A stretch of 64,000 bases of DNA from Hymenobacter properus (GTDB lineage: Bacteria; Bacteroidota; Bacteroidia; Cytophagales; Hymenobacteraceae), in the NCBI RefSeq assembly GCF_015694735.1, contig NZ_JADQDP010000002.1, positions 806,001 to 870,000 of the forward strand, in the 5' to 3' direction. Below the pieces are notes generated by a model. It was not told where the DNA came from and did not search any database. It saw only the letters and a program-made list of their open reading frames with translations. A program made the translations under genes and the position numbers. Shown here in pieces: positions 25,561 through 34,512 of this stretch. Numbering within the stretch: position 1 is the first letter of the stretch; every line of letters starts with the position of its first letter.

Positions 25561-27274
25561 CACCCCGCTGCCCCCCGCCGCCGAGCTGGCCCGCGCCAAC
25601 GAGGAGCTGCGCCATCAACTGGAGGAGGCGCACGACCTCATCCACGCCATCCGCACCGGGGCCGTGGACGCGCTGGCTGTGCAGGGCACCGAGGGGCCGC
25701 GCATTTTCACGCTGCAGGGCGCCGACCAGGGCTACCGCACCCTGATTGAGCAAATGAACGAGGGCGCCCTGCTGCTGAGCGACGACGGCACCGTGCTCTA
25801 CTGCAACGCCTGCCTGGCCGGCCTGCTCCAATGCGACCTAAGCGAGGTAATGGGCCGCGCCTTCGCGGACTTTGTGCCGCCCGCGTTTCGGGACTATTGG
25901 GCCGGGCTGCTGTTGAAGGGTTGGGAAAGCAAGAGCAAGGGCGAGCTGCCGCTGCAAACGCGCGGCGGCGCGCTGGTGCCGTTTTCGGTGAGCATGAACG
26001 TGCTGAGCTTCAACGAGACGGCCACGCTGGCCGTGATTGTAACCGACCTCTCGGCCCAGCGCGAAATCACGGCCATTCGGGCGCAGGTGGAAGAGCAAAA
26101 TGCCTTGCTCGACCGCAAAAACGAAGAGCTGAAGCGCGAGGAAACCGCCCGCCTCGCCGGCGAGCGCGCCGCCGCCGAAGCCAGCCGCCTGCTGGAAGGC
26201 ATCTCGCAGATAGCCTGGACCGTGGACCCCAGCGGCGCCAACACCTACCGCAACCGCCGCTGGTACGACTACATCGGCGTGGCGCCCGGCGAGGGGCCCA
26301 GCATTGGCCGGGCCTGGCGCGAGCGCCTGCACCCCGACGACGCCCCCGCCACCCTGGCCCGCTGGAACGAGAGCCTGCGCACCGGGGCGCCGTTTGAGGT
26401 GGAATGCCGCATTCGCAACGCCGACGGCGACTACCGCTGGATGCTGGGCCGGGCCCAGCCCTCGCGCAACGCGCAGGGCGAAGTGCTGCAGTGGATTGGC
26501 ACCTACACCGACATCCACGAGCACAAGCTGGCCCTCGAGCGCATCGACCAGGGCCAGCGCGAACTGCTCAACTACAACGAGCAGCTCACCCGCGTGAACG
26601 TGGACCTTGACAACTTCATCTACACCGCCTCGCACGACCTCAAGGCCCCTATCAGCAACATCGAGGGCCTGCTCGATGCCCTGCTGACGGAGCTACCGGC
26701 CGAAACCGTGGCGCGCGAGCCCGTGCAGCCCATTCTGCACCTCATGCAGGACTCGGTGAACCGCTTCAAGCGCACCATTGAGCTCCTCACCGACGTGAGC
26801 AAGCTGCAGAAGGAGCACGGCCTGCCCACCGAGCCCGTGGACCTGGCCGCCGTGGTGCGCGACGTGCGCCTCGACCTCGAGCCGCTGCTGCAAAGCACCG
26901 GCGCGCAGCTGGAAGTGGACGTGGCCGCCGCCCCTGCGGTGATGTTTTCGGAGAAAAACCTGCGCTCGGTGGTGTTCAACCTGCTCTCAAACGCCCTTAA
27001 GTACCGCGCCCCGGGGCGGCAGCCGCAGGTGCACCTGCGCGCCCGCCCCGAGGGCGCCGGCGTGGTACTAGAAGTGCAGGACAACGGCCTGGGCCTCGAC
27101 GCAGCCAGCGAGCAGAAGCTGTTTGGCATGTTTCAGCGCTTTCACGACCACGTAGAGGGCTCGGGCATTGGGCTTTACATGGTGAAGAAGATGGTGGAAA
27201 ACGCCGGTGGGCGCATCAGTGTGAGCACTAATCTCGGAATTGGCACTACCTTTTCGGTGCTTTTCAACCGCTAG
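25553..27274 (+). CDS. PAS-domain hybrid sensor kinase of the Kai cluster
   Basis: A soluble kinase of 573 residues without membrane helices. PAS 1 spans about 60-180 (EGALLLSDDGTVLYCNACLA), a short coiled coil follows (about 180-215), PAS 2 about 215-335 (ISQIAWTVDPSGANTYRNRR and a PAC-like RDYRWMLG-type end), HisKA with phospho-acceptor H361 in ASHDLKAPISN, and an HATPase with NLLSNALKYR, VQDNGLGLD and GSGIGLYMVKKM. All kinase boxes are intact. It shares the last eight bases of kaiB2 and is followed by a lone receiver gene, a likely output partner. Confidence 0.9.
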   Translation: MSSTPLPPAAELARANEELRHQLEEAHDLIHAIRTGAVDALAVQGTEGPRIFTLQGADQGYRTLIEQMNEGALLLSDDGTVLYCNACLAGLLQCDLSEVMGRAFADFVPPAFRDYWAGLLLKGWESKSKGELPLQTRGGALVPFSVSMNVLSFNETATLAVIVTDLSAQREITAIRAQVEEQNALLDRKNEELKREETARLAGERAAAEASRLLEGISQIAWTVDPSGANTYRNRRWYDYIGVAPGEGPSIGRAWRERLHPDDAPATLARWNESLRTGAPFEVECRIRNADGDYRWMLGRAQPSRNAQGEVLQWIGTYTDIHEHKLALERIDQGQRELLNYNEQLTRVNVDLDNFIYTASHDLKAPISNIEGLLDALLTELPAETVAREPVQPILHLMQDSVNRFKRTIELLTDVSKLQKEHGLPTEPVDLAAVVRDVRLDLEPLLQSTGAQLEVDVAAAPAVMFSEKNLRSVVFNLLSNALKYRAPGRQPQVHLRARPEGAGVVLEVQDNGLGLDAASEQKLFGMFQRFHDHVEGSGIGLYMVKKMVENAGGRISVSTNLGIGTTFSVLFNR

Positions 27275-27319
27275 TCCGCGGCTTCTGCGTCTTGTGCTAA
27301 ACTTGTTTTCCGGCTGCCT

Positions 27320-27745
27320 ATGCCTTTGCAAAAGCTTACTTGTGTGCTGCTGGTCGACGACGACCAGACGACCAACTACCTCAACCAGCTGCTGATAAAC
27401 CGGCTGGAAATCACCGACAAGCTGCTCATCGCCCTCAATGGCCAGGAGGCGCTGGACCTGGTGCAAGCCCATTGCCACGAAGCCACGCCCGACTGCCCGG
27501 CCCTGATACTGCTCGACGTGAAAATGCCGGTGATGGACGGTTTTCAGTTTCTGGAAGCCTATGACAAGCTACCGCTGCCCGAAAAAGCGGCTATCATCAT
27601 TGTGATGCTCACCACCTCGCTGCACCCGCAGGACGTGGACCGCGTGCGCCGCCTCAACATCGGCGGCTTCCTGAACAAGCCGCTGACCAAGGAAAAGCTG
27701 AACGACGTGCTGAAAAACCATTTCAACCGCCATCTGCCGGAGTAA
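27320..27745 (+). CDS. Single-domain CheY-type response regulator
   Basis: A protein of 141 residues that is only a receiver domain: VLLVDDDQTTNYL (acidic pocket), LILLDVKMPVMDGFQFL (phospho-acceptor Asp), VMLTTSLHP (Thr switch) and GFLNKPLTKEKL (Lys). It carries no output domain, so it must act by protein contact, for example in a phosphorelay from the kinase encoded 45 bases upstream. The NYLNQLLINRLEI start is typical of Bacteroidota lone receivers. Confidence 0.9.
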   Translation: MPLQKLTCVLLVDDDQTTNYLNQLLINRLEITDKLLIALNGQEALDLVQAHCHEATPDCPALILLDVKMPVMDGFQFLEAYDKLPLPEKAAIIIVMLTTSLHPQDVDRVRRLNIGGFLNKPLTKEKLNDVLKNHFNRHLPE

Positions 27746-27747
27746 AC

Positions 27748-28200
27748 ATGCTACGCCTCGTCCGCACTACCTCCGATGATGCCGATTTCCGCGCCCTCGT
27801 GCAGCTGCTCGACCAGGACCTGGCGCGCCGCGACGGGGCCGAGCACGCCTTCTACGCCCAGTTCAACAAGATTGACAAAATCAACCACGTAGTGGTGGCT
27901 TACCAAGGCGATGAGCCCGTGGGCTGCGGCGCCATCAAGCAGTTTGAGGTCAGCCAGATGGAAGTCAAGCGCATGTTTGTGCTGCCTGCGCACCGGGGCA
28001 CCGGCGTGGCCCCCGCCGTGCTGGCCGAGCTGGAACGTTGGGCCCGGGAGCTGGGCTGCGCCGCCTGCGTGCTCGAAACGGGCAAAAAGCAGCCTGAGGC
28101 CATTCGGCTTTACGAGAAAAGCGGCTACGCCCACACGCCCAACTACGGCCAGTACATTGGGGTAGAAAACAGCGTGTGCTTGCGCAAGCAACTGCTATAG
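27748..28200 (+). CDS. GNAT-family N-acetyltransferase
   Basis: A protein of 150 residues with the GNAT core: VVVAYQGDEPVGCGAIKQ (beta strands 2-3), VKRMFVLPAHRGTGVAPAVL, where RGTGVA is the acetyl-CoA-binding R/QxxGxG/A loop, and AIRLYEKSGY at the end. It starts two bases after the receiver stop, so it is in the Kai operon's tail. The substrate is unknown; a small-molecule amine or a protein terminus are both possible. Confidence 0.85.
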   Translation: MLRLVRTTSDDADFRALVQLLDQDLARRDGAEHAFYAQFNKIDKINHVVVAYQGDEPVGCGAIKQFEVSQMEVKRMFVLPAHRGTGVAPAVLAELERWARELGCAACVLETGKKQPEAIRLYEKSGYAHTPNYGQYIGVENSVCLRKQLL

Positions 28201-28203
28201 CGC

Positions 28204-29256
28204 CTACCGCGCCATGCCCTCCCGCGAGCGGTGCAGCGAGGAGTTGCGAATCACCAGCTCAGGCTTGAGCATGAGGTGGGGCGGCGTGTAGGCCGGGCCG
28301 CGCTTGAGCAGCTGCAGAAACAGCCGCACCGCGGTTTCGCCCATTTGCTCGGGGCGTTGGTCGATGACGGTGATTTGCGGCTGCGTCATGGCCGTGAAGG
28401 GGTCGTTGCTGAAGCAGGCCACGGCCAGGTCCTGGGGCACGCGCAGGCCTTGGTCGCGCAGCACTTCCATGGCGCCCACCGTGGGGATGGCGTAGGCGGC
28501 AAACACGGCATCGAGGCCGGCGTCGAGGGCCAGCAGGTGCTGCATGCCCAGGCGGCCGGCCTCGTGGGTGAGAGCCGGCAGGGAATAAGTCCATTCCTCC
28601 TGGTATTCGAGGCCGTGGGCGCGCAGGGCTTCGCGGTAGCCCAGGTAGCGGTTGCGGCTGGTGTTGAGGTGTTGCGGCCCGGCTAGGTGGGCAATGCGCG
28701 TGCAGCCCTGCGCAATGAGGTGCGCCACGGCCTGGTAGGCGCCCTGAAAATCGTCGAGGATGACGGCCATGCTGTTCGGCAGCTCGGGCACGCGGTCGAA
28801 AAACACCAGCGGAATGCCCTGGCGGCGCACCTGCTCGAAGTGCTGCACTTCGCCGTGCGTGGTAGCCGACACCGAAATGAGAATGCCCTCTACCTGCGCA
28901 TCGAGAAAGGTTTCGATGTTGCGCTGCTCGCGCTGCACGTCCTCGTTGCTCTGGCACATGAGCACGTTGAAGCCTTCGCGGGTGGCCACTTTCTCGATGC
29001 CGTTGAGCACGGCCGGAAAAAAGTAGCCCTTGATGTGGGGCACCACCACGCCCAGCGTCTTGCTGTGGCCTTTGCGCAGGGCAGCGGCTAGCTGGTTGGG
29101 ACGGTAGCTGAGCTGCTGGGCCAGCTCGCGCACCCGTTGCTTGGTGCTTTCGCTGATGTCCTTGTGGTCGGCCAGCGCCCGCGAAACCGTTGAGATGGAA
29201 AGGTTAAGCTGCTGGGCTAAGTCGCGGATGGACGTTTGTTGTTTTTTTGCAGGCAT
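28204..29256 (-). CDS. LacI-family transcriptional regulator
   Basis: A protein of 350 residues. The LacI helix-turn-helix is at the N-terminus: TSIRDLAQQLNLSISTVSRA with hinge NQLAAALRKGHSKTLGVVVP, followed by a periplasmic-binding-protein-like sugar domain (about 65-340) with SRNRYLGYREAL and AVACFSNDPFTAM. It is encoded 108 bases downstream of the FucP-like transporter on the same strand, so it may control that gene. The ligand is probably a sugar or sugar acid. It ends three bases from the convergent acetyltransferase stop. Confidence 0.9.
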   Translation of the reverse strand: MPAKKQQTSIRDLAQQLNLSISTVSRALADHKDISESTKQRVRELAQQLSYRPNQLAAALRKGHSKTLGVVVPHIKGYFFPAVLNGIEKVATREGFNVLMCQSNEDVQREQRNIETFLDAQVEGILISVSATTHGEVQHFEQVRRQGIPLVFFDRVPELPNSMAVILDDFQGAYQAVAHLIAQGCTRIAHLAGPQHLNTSRNRYLGYREALRAHGLEYQEEWTYSLPALTHEAGRLGMQHLLALDAGLDAVFAAYAIPTVGAMEVLRDQGLRVPQDLAVACFSNDPFTAMTQPQITVIDQRPEQMGETAVRLFLQLLKRGPAYTPPHLMLKPELVIRNSSLHRSREGMAR

Positions 29257-29364
29257 AGGTCAGAACATCAAGAGCACAAGGAGAACTAGCGCCGTCGGCA
29301 AGGGCCAACGGGTGCACACTGCCCAAAATAGCCCCGAAACGCGAGCCGGCAAGCCCGCACCTAC

Positions 29365-30636
29365 TCAGGCCGCGGTGCGATGGCGGCTGCCGCGCAGCCC
29401 GTACCACACAATGTAGGCGTAGCACAGCACTGGCAGCAGCAAGGCCACGCGCAGGCCGTGGTGGTCGGCCACGAAGCCGAACAGCATGGGCACCAGCGCC
29501 CCGCCTACCACGGCCGTGCACAGCAGCCCCGAGCCCGCCTCGGTATGGCGCCCCAGCCCGGCCAGCGCCAGTGGGAATATCACCGGCCACATGATGGAAT
29601 TCATCAAGCCCACGGCCAGCAGGCTCCACATGGCGACGGCCCCGGTGGTATTAATGGAAATGAGCACCAGAATGACCGCCATGACGGCGTTGAAAGCAAG
29701 CACTTTGGCCGGCGTAAACTTATTGAGCGCATAGGCCCCCAGAAAGCGCCCCACCATGGCCCCGCCCCAGTACAGCGACACGCGCGGGCCCGCGTCGGCC
29801 AGGCTGAGGCCCATCACATCGGGCAGGGTGAGGTAGTTGGCAATGTGCGAGCCGATGGCTACCTCGGCGCCCACGTACACAAAAATGCCCACCACGCCCA
29901 GCACCAGGTGCCGGTAGTGCCAGGCCCGCACCGAATCGGCGGCCACGTCGGCCACCTGTTCGGTGGGGGGCTCAATCTGAGGGAGGTGCACCCGGCTCAG
30001 CAGCAGGCTGATGAGCAGCAGCGCAGTGCCAATGACGAGGTAAGGAACCTGTACGGCTGTCACGTCGATGGCGGCCGCGCTGCCTGAGGTGGTCAGCTTG
30101 GGCAGGTGGCTCAGAATAAGGGCCGTGCCCAGCAGCGGGGCCAGCGTGGTGCCCAGCGAGTTGAACGCCTGCGTGAGCGTGAGCCGGGCCGAAGCCGAGC
30201 GCGCCGGCCCCAGAATGGCCACGTACGGATTGGCCGCCACCTGCAGCACCGTGATGCCGGAAGCCAGCACGAACAGCGCCCCCAGAAACAGCCCGTATAC
30301 CCGCTGCGCCGCCGCCGGATAAAACAAATACGCCCCTAGCGCCGCCACCGCAAACCCGATGAGCATGCCCCGCTTGTAGCCCACGCGCGCCACCAGCCAC
30401 CCGGCCGGAATGCTCATGAAAAAATAAGCCCCGAAAAAGCACAGATTGATGAGGTTGGCCTGTGCGAAGCTCAACTGAAAAATGGCCTTCAGGTAGGGGA
30501 TGAGGATGTCGTTGAGGCAGGTGATGAAGCCCCACAGGAAAAACAGCGTGGTTACGGCGCTCAGGGCCGTGGTGTAGCGCGGCGTGCCCTCGTCGGTGGC
30601 AGGTGGGGTGGGTAGGGTGGGAGCGATGGAGGCCAT
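29365..30636 (-). CDS. MFS sugar:H+ symporter, FucP-like
   Basis: A protein of 423 residues with twelve membrane helices. FFLWGFITCLNDILIPYLK is the family signature of FucP and the Bacteroidota glucose/galactose transporters (conserved Asn and Asp in helix 1), and ANPYVAILGPARSASARLTL follows helix 4. It imports hexose or deoxyhexose with protons across the inner membrane. It sits between two LacI regulators, one divergent at 30811 and one downstream at 29256, which points to sugar-dependent control from the shared 174-base region. Confidence 0.88.
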   Translation of the reverse strand: MASIAPTLPTPPATDEGTPRYTTALSAVTTLFFLWGFITCLNDILIPYLKAIFQLSFAQANLINLCFFGAYFFMSIPAGWLVARVGYKRGMLIGFAVAALGAYLFYPAAAQRVYGLFLGALFVLASGITVLQVAANPYVAILGPARSASARLTLTQAFNSLGTTLAPLLGTALILSHLPKLTTSGSAAAIDVTAVQVPYLVIGTALLLISLLLSRVHLPQIEPPTEQVADVAADSVRAWHYRHLVLGVVGIFVYVGAEVAIGSHIANYLTLPDVMGLSLADAGPRVSLYWGGAMVGRFLGAYALNKFTPAKVLAFNAVMAVILVLISINTTGAVAMWSLLAVGLMNSIMWPVIFPLALAGLGRHTEAGSGLLCTAVVGGALVPMLFGFVADHHGLRVALLLPVLCYAYIVWYGLRGSRHRTAA

Positions 30637-30782
30637 GAAGCAGGGCAGGGAGGAATACGACGTAGGAAAAGGCAGAATAACTGGCGGTTGCGCCCCGGTT
30701 TTGCGTAAACAAACCGGCGGGGTACCTGCCGCGCAAAGATGGTCGGAAATCGGCTGCGCCGGCCTAATCGTTTTAGGAACTT

Positions 30783-30790
30783 TACCTTTG
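30783..30790 (+). promoter_or_regulatory. -7 box of the divergent LacI gene
   Basis: TACCTTTG (full TAnnTTTG match) ends 20 bases before the ATG at 30811. A possible -7 box for the transporter on the other strand is CATCTTTG near 30734-30741, one mismatch. Confidence 0.5.
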
Positions 30791-30810
30791 CCCTTTATTC
30801 CCGAGCCAAA

Positions 30811-31893
30811 ATGAGCGAAAAGGTGAAAAAACGCACGCTAATCAGCGACATCGCCGCCCACCTGGAAGTGTCCATCGCCACCGTGTCGCTGGTGCTGAAC
30901 GGCAAGGCCAAGCAGAGCCGCATCAGCGACGCCGTGGCCGAGCGGGTGCTGGCCTACGTGAAGGAAGTGGGCTACAAGCCCAACCACCTGGCCAAAAGCC
31001 TGCGCACCGGCAAAACCCACGTCATCGGGCTGGTGGTGGAAGACATTGCCAATCCGTTTTTTGCCACCGTGGCGGCTCTCATCGAGCGGCAGGCCTTCGA
31101 GCGCGGCTACCGCATCATTTACTGCAGCACCAACAATGACACCGCGCGGGCCCAGGAGCTGATTTCCATGTTCCAGGAGCGGCACGTGGATGGCTACATC
31201 GTGGTGCCCGCCGCCGATATTGAGCAGCAGCTCACCGAGATTCTGCGCGAACACACGCCCACGGTGCTGTTCGACCGCTACCTGCCCGGCTTGCCCACCA
31301 ACTACGTGGTGGTTGACGGCGCCCAAGGCATCTACGACGCCACCTCCCATTTGCTCGAACAGGGATTCTCGAACATTGCCTTCGTCACCACCGACTCGGC
31401 TCAAACCCAGATGCAGGACCGCCTCGCCGGCTACCAGCGTGCCGTGCAGGAGCACCAACTGCCCCAAACCGTGAAGCACGTGGCCGTGAGCAAAGACCGC
31501 GAAGCCGTGCTGGCCGACCTCATGGCCTTCATCGACGAGCATCGGCAGTGCGATGCCCTCATCTTCTCCACCAACTACCTCAGCATCTACGGCCTGGAAG
31601 CCATTTCCCGCCTTGGCTTGCGCATCCCCGACGACCTAGCCGTCATTTCCTACGACGACCACGACCTGTTCCGGCTCTATACCCCAGCCATCACAGTGAT
31701 TGCCCAGCCCGTGGAAAGCATCGCCAAAAACGTCATCGACATCCTGCTGGCCGAACTCACACAGTGCGCCAGTCCGGCCCCACGGGCCCTGCAGCAGGTG
31801 GTGCTGCCCCCGACACTGGTGGTGCGCCAGTCTTCGGTGCGCCGGGCAGCGGCTCAGGGCAAAAAGGTCCGGAAACAGGAAGCGGCGGGCTAG
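30811..31893 (+). CDS. LacI-family transcriptional regulator
   Basis: A protein of 360 residues: LISDIAAHLEVSIATVSLVL is the helix-turn-helix, NHLAKSLRTGKTHVIGLVVE the hinge, and the sugar-binding domain follows to about residue 335 (DRYLPGLPTNYVVVDGAQGI, AVISYDDHDLFRLYTPAITV). ATG 30811 begins MSEKVKKRTL; a longer frame to 30739 would start inside the promoter. It is divergent from the FucP-like transporter. Its tail is Lys/Arg-rich. Ligand unknown; with a pectinesterase nearby a pectin-derived sugar is a fair guess. Confidence 0.9.
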   Translation: MSEKVKKRTLISDIAAHLEVSIATVSLVLNGKAKQSRISDAVAERVLAYVKEVGYKPNHLAKSLRTGKTHVIGLVVEDIANPFFATVAALIERQAFERGYRIIYCSTNNDTARAQELISMFQERHVDGYIVVPAADIEQQLTEILREHTPTVLFDRYLPGLPTNYVVVDGAQGIYDATSHLLEQGFSNIAFVTTDSAQTQMQDRLAGYQRAVQEHQLPQTVKHVAVSKDREAVLADLMAFIDEHRQCDALIFSTNYLSIYGLEAISRLGLRIPDDLAVISYDDHDLFRLYTPAITVIAQPVESIAKNVIDILLAELTQCASPAPRALQQVVLPPTLVVRQSSVRRAAAQGKKVRKQEAAG

Positions 31894-31924
31894 AGCACAC
31901 GTAGCAGCGCCGTCTACTTACTAT

Positions 31925-32120
31925 AAAACGGTCCTGCTGAGCGCAGCCGAAGCATCTCGCTCGCGCCGTCTGTCATCCTGAGCATTCTGCGGCTCAAGCA
32001 GAGACGAAGGACCTTATCAAGTAAGAACGACTGTCGTTCAGTGGTGATAAGCTGCTTCCTTGGTCAGCATGACAGACGGCGCGGTAGAGATGCTTCGGCT
32101 GCGCTCAGCAGGACCGTTTT
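31925..32120. repeat. Nested palindromic repeat, copy A4
   Basis: Outer arms AAAACGGTCCTGCTGAGCGC and complement enclose a second, inner palindrome with arms GCGCCGTCTGTCATC / GACAGACGGCGCG. One A-type element has inserted into the loop of another. It lies between the convergent LacI and PaaZ genes and would be a strong two-way terminator-like structure. Confidence 0.85.
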
Positions 32121-32150
32121 GAGTAATTCACGCCTGAGCCAAGCGGCTGC

Positions 32151-34214
32151 TTATTCCTGATTTTTCTTTTTAACCATCGTCAGAATTGTGGCCACGGCCA
32201 CGGTTTCGTTGGTTTGGTCGGTCACTTCCACGTACCAGCGCACGATGCCCTTGGCTACGTCCTCGGCGTCGCGCTTTTCCTGGCCGATTTTCTCTTTCAC
32301 CGTCAGCGTCACGCCGATGGTGGTGCCGGGGTACACGGGCTTGGTGAAGCGGCACTCGTCGAGGCCGTAGTTGAGCAGCACGGGGCCCTTGCGCGGGTCC
32401 ACGAACATGCCGGCGGCCTTGCTCAGGATGTAGTAGCCGTGGGCCACGCGGCCAGTGAAGAGCGTGCCTTCCAGCGAGGTAGCATCCACGTGGGCGTAGA
32501 AATTATCGCCCGATACCTGCGCGAAGCTGGCAATGTCGGCCTCCGTCACGGTGTGCTTGTGCGTGGTGTAAGCCTGCCCGATTTCCAGCTCCTCGAAGTA
32601 GTGCTGGAAGGGGTGCTTGTCCTTTTCAATCTGCTTGGCCTTGGGCTGATACACTTCGGTAATGGCCGTAATCATGCTAGGCGAGCCCTGCAGGGCCACG
32701 CGCTGCATAAAGTGCTCCACGCCGCGCATGCCCCCCATTTCCTGGCCTCCGCCGGCCCGGCCGGGGCCGCCGTGGATGAGCAGGGGCAGGGGCGAGCCGT
32801 GGCCGGTGCTTTCCTTGGCCATTTCCTCGTTGATGACCAGGATGCGGCCGTGGTGGGTGGCCGCGCCCAGTACGAAGTCCTGGGCCGTGCGCGGGTCGTT
32901 GGTGGCAATGGAGCACACCAGCGAGCCCTTGCCCATGTTCACCAGCTTCACGGCTTCGTCGGTGTCGCGGTAGGGCATGAGGGTGGCCACGGGGCCGAAG
33001 GCTTCCACCTCATGCGAGTCGAGGTGCTTGAAAGGCTCCTTGTTGAGCAGCAGAATGGGCGAGCAGAAGGCGCCCTTTTCGGCGTGGGCGCCGCGCTCCT
33101 GGCCCAGGATTTCCACGTTTTCGAGGTCGCCGTACACGATGGGCGTGTTTTGAGCCAACTGCTGCACTTGCTGGCGCAGGCGCTGCAGCTGCTCGCGGCC
33201 GGCCAAGGCGCCCATGCGCACGCCCTCGGCCAGCGGGTGGCCGATGGTGGTTTGCTTCAGGAGCTTGCCCAGCGCAATCTGCACGTCTTCCAGCACGTCT
33301 TCGGGCACCAAAATGCGGCGGATGGCCGTGCATTTCTGGCCCGATTTGCCGGTCATTTCCTTGCGCACTTCTTTCACAAAGAGGTCAAACTCGGGCGTGC
33401 CGGGCTTGGCATCCAGGCCCAGCACGGCGGCGTTCAGCGAGTCGGCTTCCATGGTGAAGGGCACGGCCTCGCTGAGCAGGCGCGGGTGGGCGCGCAGCTT
33501 CCGGCCCGTGGCAGCCGAGCCGGTGAAGGTCACCACGTCCTGGTAGGTCACGTGGTCGAGTAGGCCCTCGCCGGTGCCTACCACCAGCTGCAGCGCGCCT
33601 TCGGGCAGGATGCCGGAGGCAATGATTTCGCGCACCACGGCCTCGGTGAGGTAAGCCGAGGGCACGGCGGGCTTCACCACGGCGGGCATGCCGGCCAGCA
33701 GGTTCACGGCAATTTTTTCGAGCATGCCCCACACGGGGAAGTTGTAGGCGTTGATGTGCACGGCCACGCCCTCGCGCGGCACCATCAGGTGCTGGGCCAT
33801 GAAGGTGCCGCCCTTGCTCAGGCCCACCGGCTCGCCCTCCACATAGAAAGGCTTGTCGGGAAACTTGCGCCGCAGTGAGGCATTGGCAAACAGGTTGCCG
33901 ATACCACCCTCAATGTCGACCCACGAGTCGGCCCGGGTGGCGCCGGAGCGGTAACTTAGCTCGTAAAACTGCTCCTTCTTCTCCATCAGGTGCAGGGCCA
34001 GGGCCTTGAGCATGCGGCCGCGCTCATGAAAAGTCATCTTGCGCAGCTTGGGGTTGCCCACGCGGCGGCCGTAATCGAGGATGGCTTCGTAGTCGAAGCC
34101 GCCGGTGTTGGCCAGGGCAATGACTTCGCCGGTGCTGGCGTCGAGGAGTTCCTGCGGGGCGGTGGCGCCGGGCGTCCAGCGGCCGAGGGTATAATTTTCG
34201 AGGGTGGGCGTCAT
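32151..34214 (-). CDS. paaZ: Oxepin-CoA hydrolase / semialdehyde dehydrogenase PaaZ
   Basis: A bifunctional protein of 687 residues. Residues 1 to about 520 form an aldehyde dehydrogenase: HINAYNFPVWGMLEKIAVNL, VVTFTGSAATGRKLR (NAD-binding), catalytic Cys in MTGKSGQKCTAIRRIL, EAFGPVATLMPY. Residues about 540-680 form a MaoC-like hydratase (FEELEIGQAYTTHKHTVTEA, SGDNFYAHVDATSLEGTLF, GRVAHGYYILSKAAGM). In phenylacetate breakdown PaaZ opens the oxepin-CoA ring and oxidises the aldehyde. No other paa gene is present in this window, which is unusual, so it may work with a distant cluster. Confidence 0.92.
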   Translation of the reverse strand: MTPTLENYTLGRWTPGATAPQELLDASTGEVIALANTGGFDYEAILDYGRRVGNPKLRKMTFHERGRMLKALALHLMEKKEQFYELSYRSGATRADSWVDIEGGIGNLFANASLRRKFPDKPFYVEGEPVGLSKGGTFMAQHLMVPREGVAVHINAYNFPVWGMLEKIAVNLLAGMPAVVKPAVPSAYLTEAVVREIIASGILPEGALQLVVGTGEGLLDHVTYQDVVTFTGSAATGRKLRAHPRLLSEAVPFTMEADSLNAAVLGLDAKPGTPEFDLFVKEVRKEMTGKSGQKCTAIRRILVPEDVLEDVQIALGKLLKQTTIGHPLAEGVRMGALAGREQLQRLRQQVQQLAQNTPIVYGDLENVEILGQERGAHAEKGAFCSPILLLNKEPFKHLDSHEVEAFGPVATLMPYRDTDEAVKLVNMGKGSLVCSIATNDPRTAQDFVLGAATHHGRILVINEEMAKESTGHGSPLPLLIHGGPGRAGGGQEMGGMRGVEHFMQRVALQGSPSMITAITEVYQPKAKQIEKDKHPFQHYFEELEIGQAYTTHKHTVTEADIASFAQVSGDNFYAHVDATSLEGTLFTGRVAHGYYILSKAAGMFVDPRKGPVLLNYGLDECRFTKPVYPGTTIGVTLTVKEKIGQEKRDAEDVAKGIVRWYVEVTDQTNETVAVATILTMVKKKNQE

Positions 34215-34237
34215 GTGGGGTGGGATTAGGAATGTTA

Positions 34238-34330
34238 GAACGTCATGCTGAGCGCAGCCGAAGCAGCTTTACCGCTTCGTCTGGCACCGGAACCTCACCC
34301 CCGGCCCCTCTCCTCAGGAGAGGGGAGCCA
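34238..34330. repeat. Half copies of repeat families A and B
   Basis: 34238-34275 is one arm of the A family (GAACGTCATGCTGAGCGCAG), without its partner. 34291-34330 is one arm of family B (AACCTCACCCCCGGCCCCTC). They abut, as if two different elements had recombined. Confidence 0.75.
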
Positions 34331-34512
34331 GACGGAGCGAGTGCCCTGGACAGCACGACAGGCTTTTTTCGGTTGGTTAAACTTCAAAAGCTACCTCGCA
34401 AAGTTAGGTTTCTGCACGGCTCTGCGCGCGGCGGTTCGCGCCGCGTGACGCTACTTGCCACTCAGTTTCACAAGTAGCGGCTTTGTGGCCGTTTCTCCCT
34501 CATTTATCCGCT

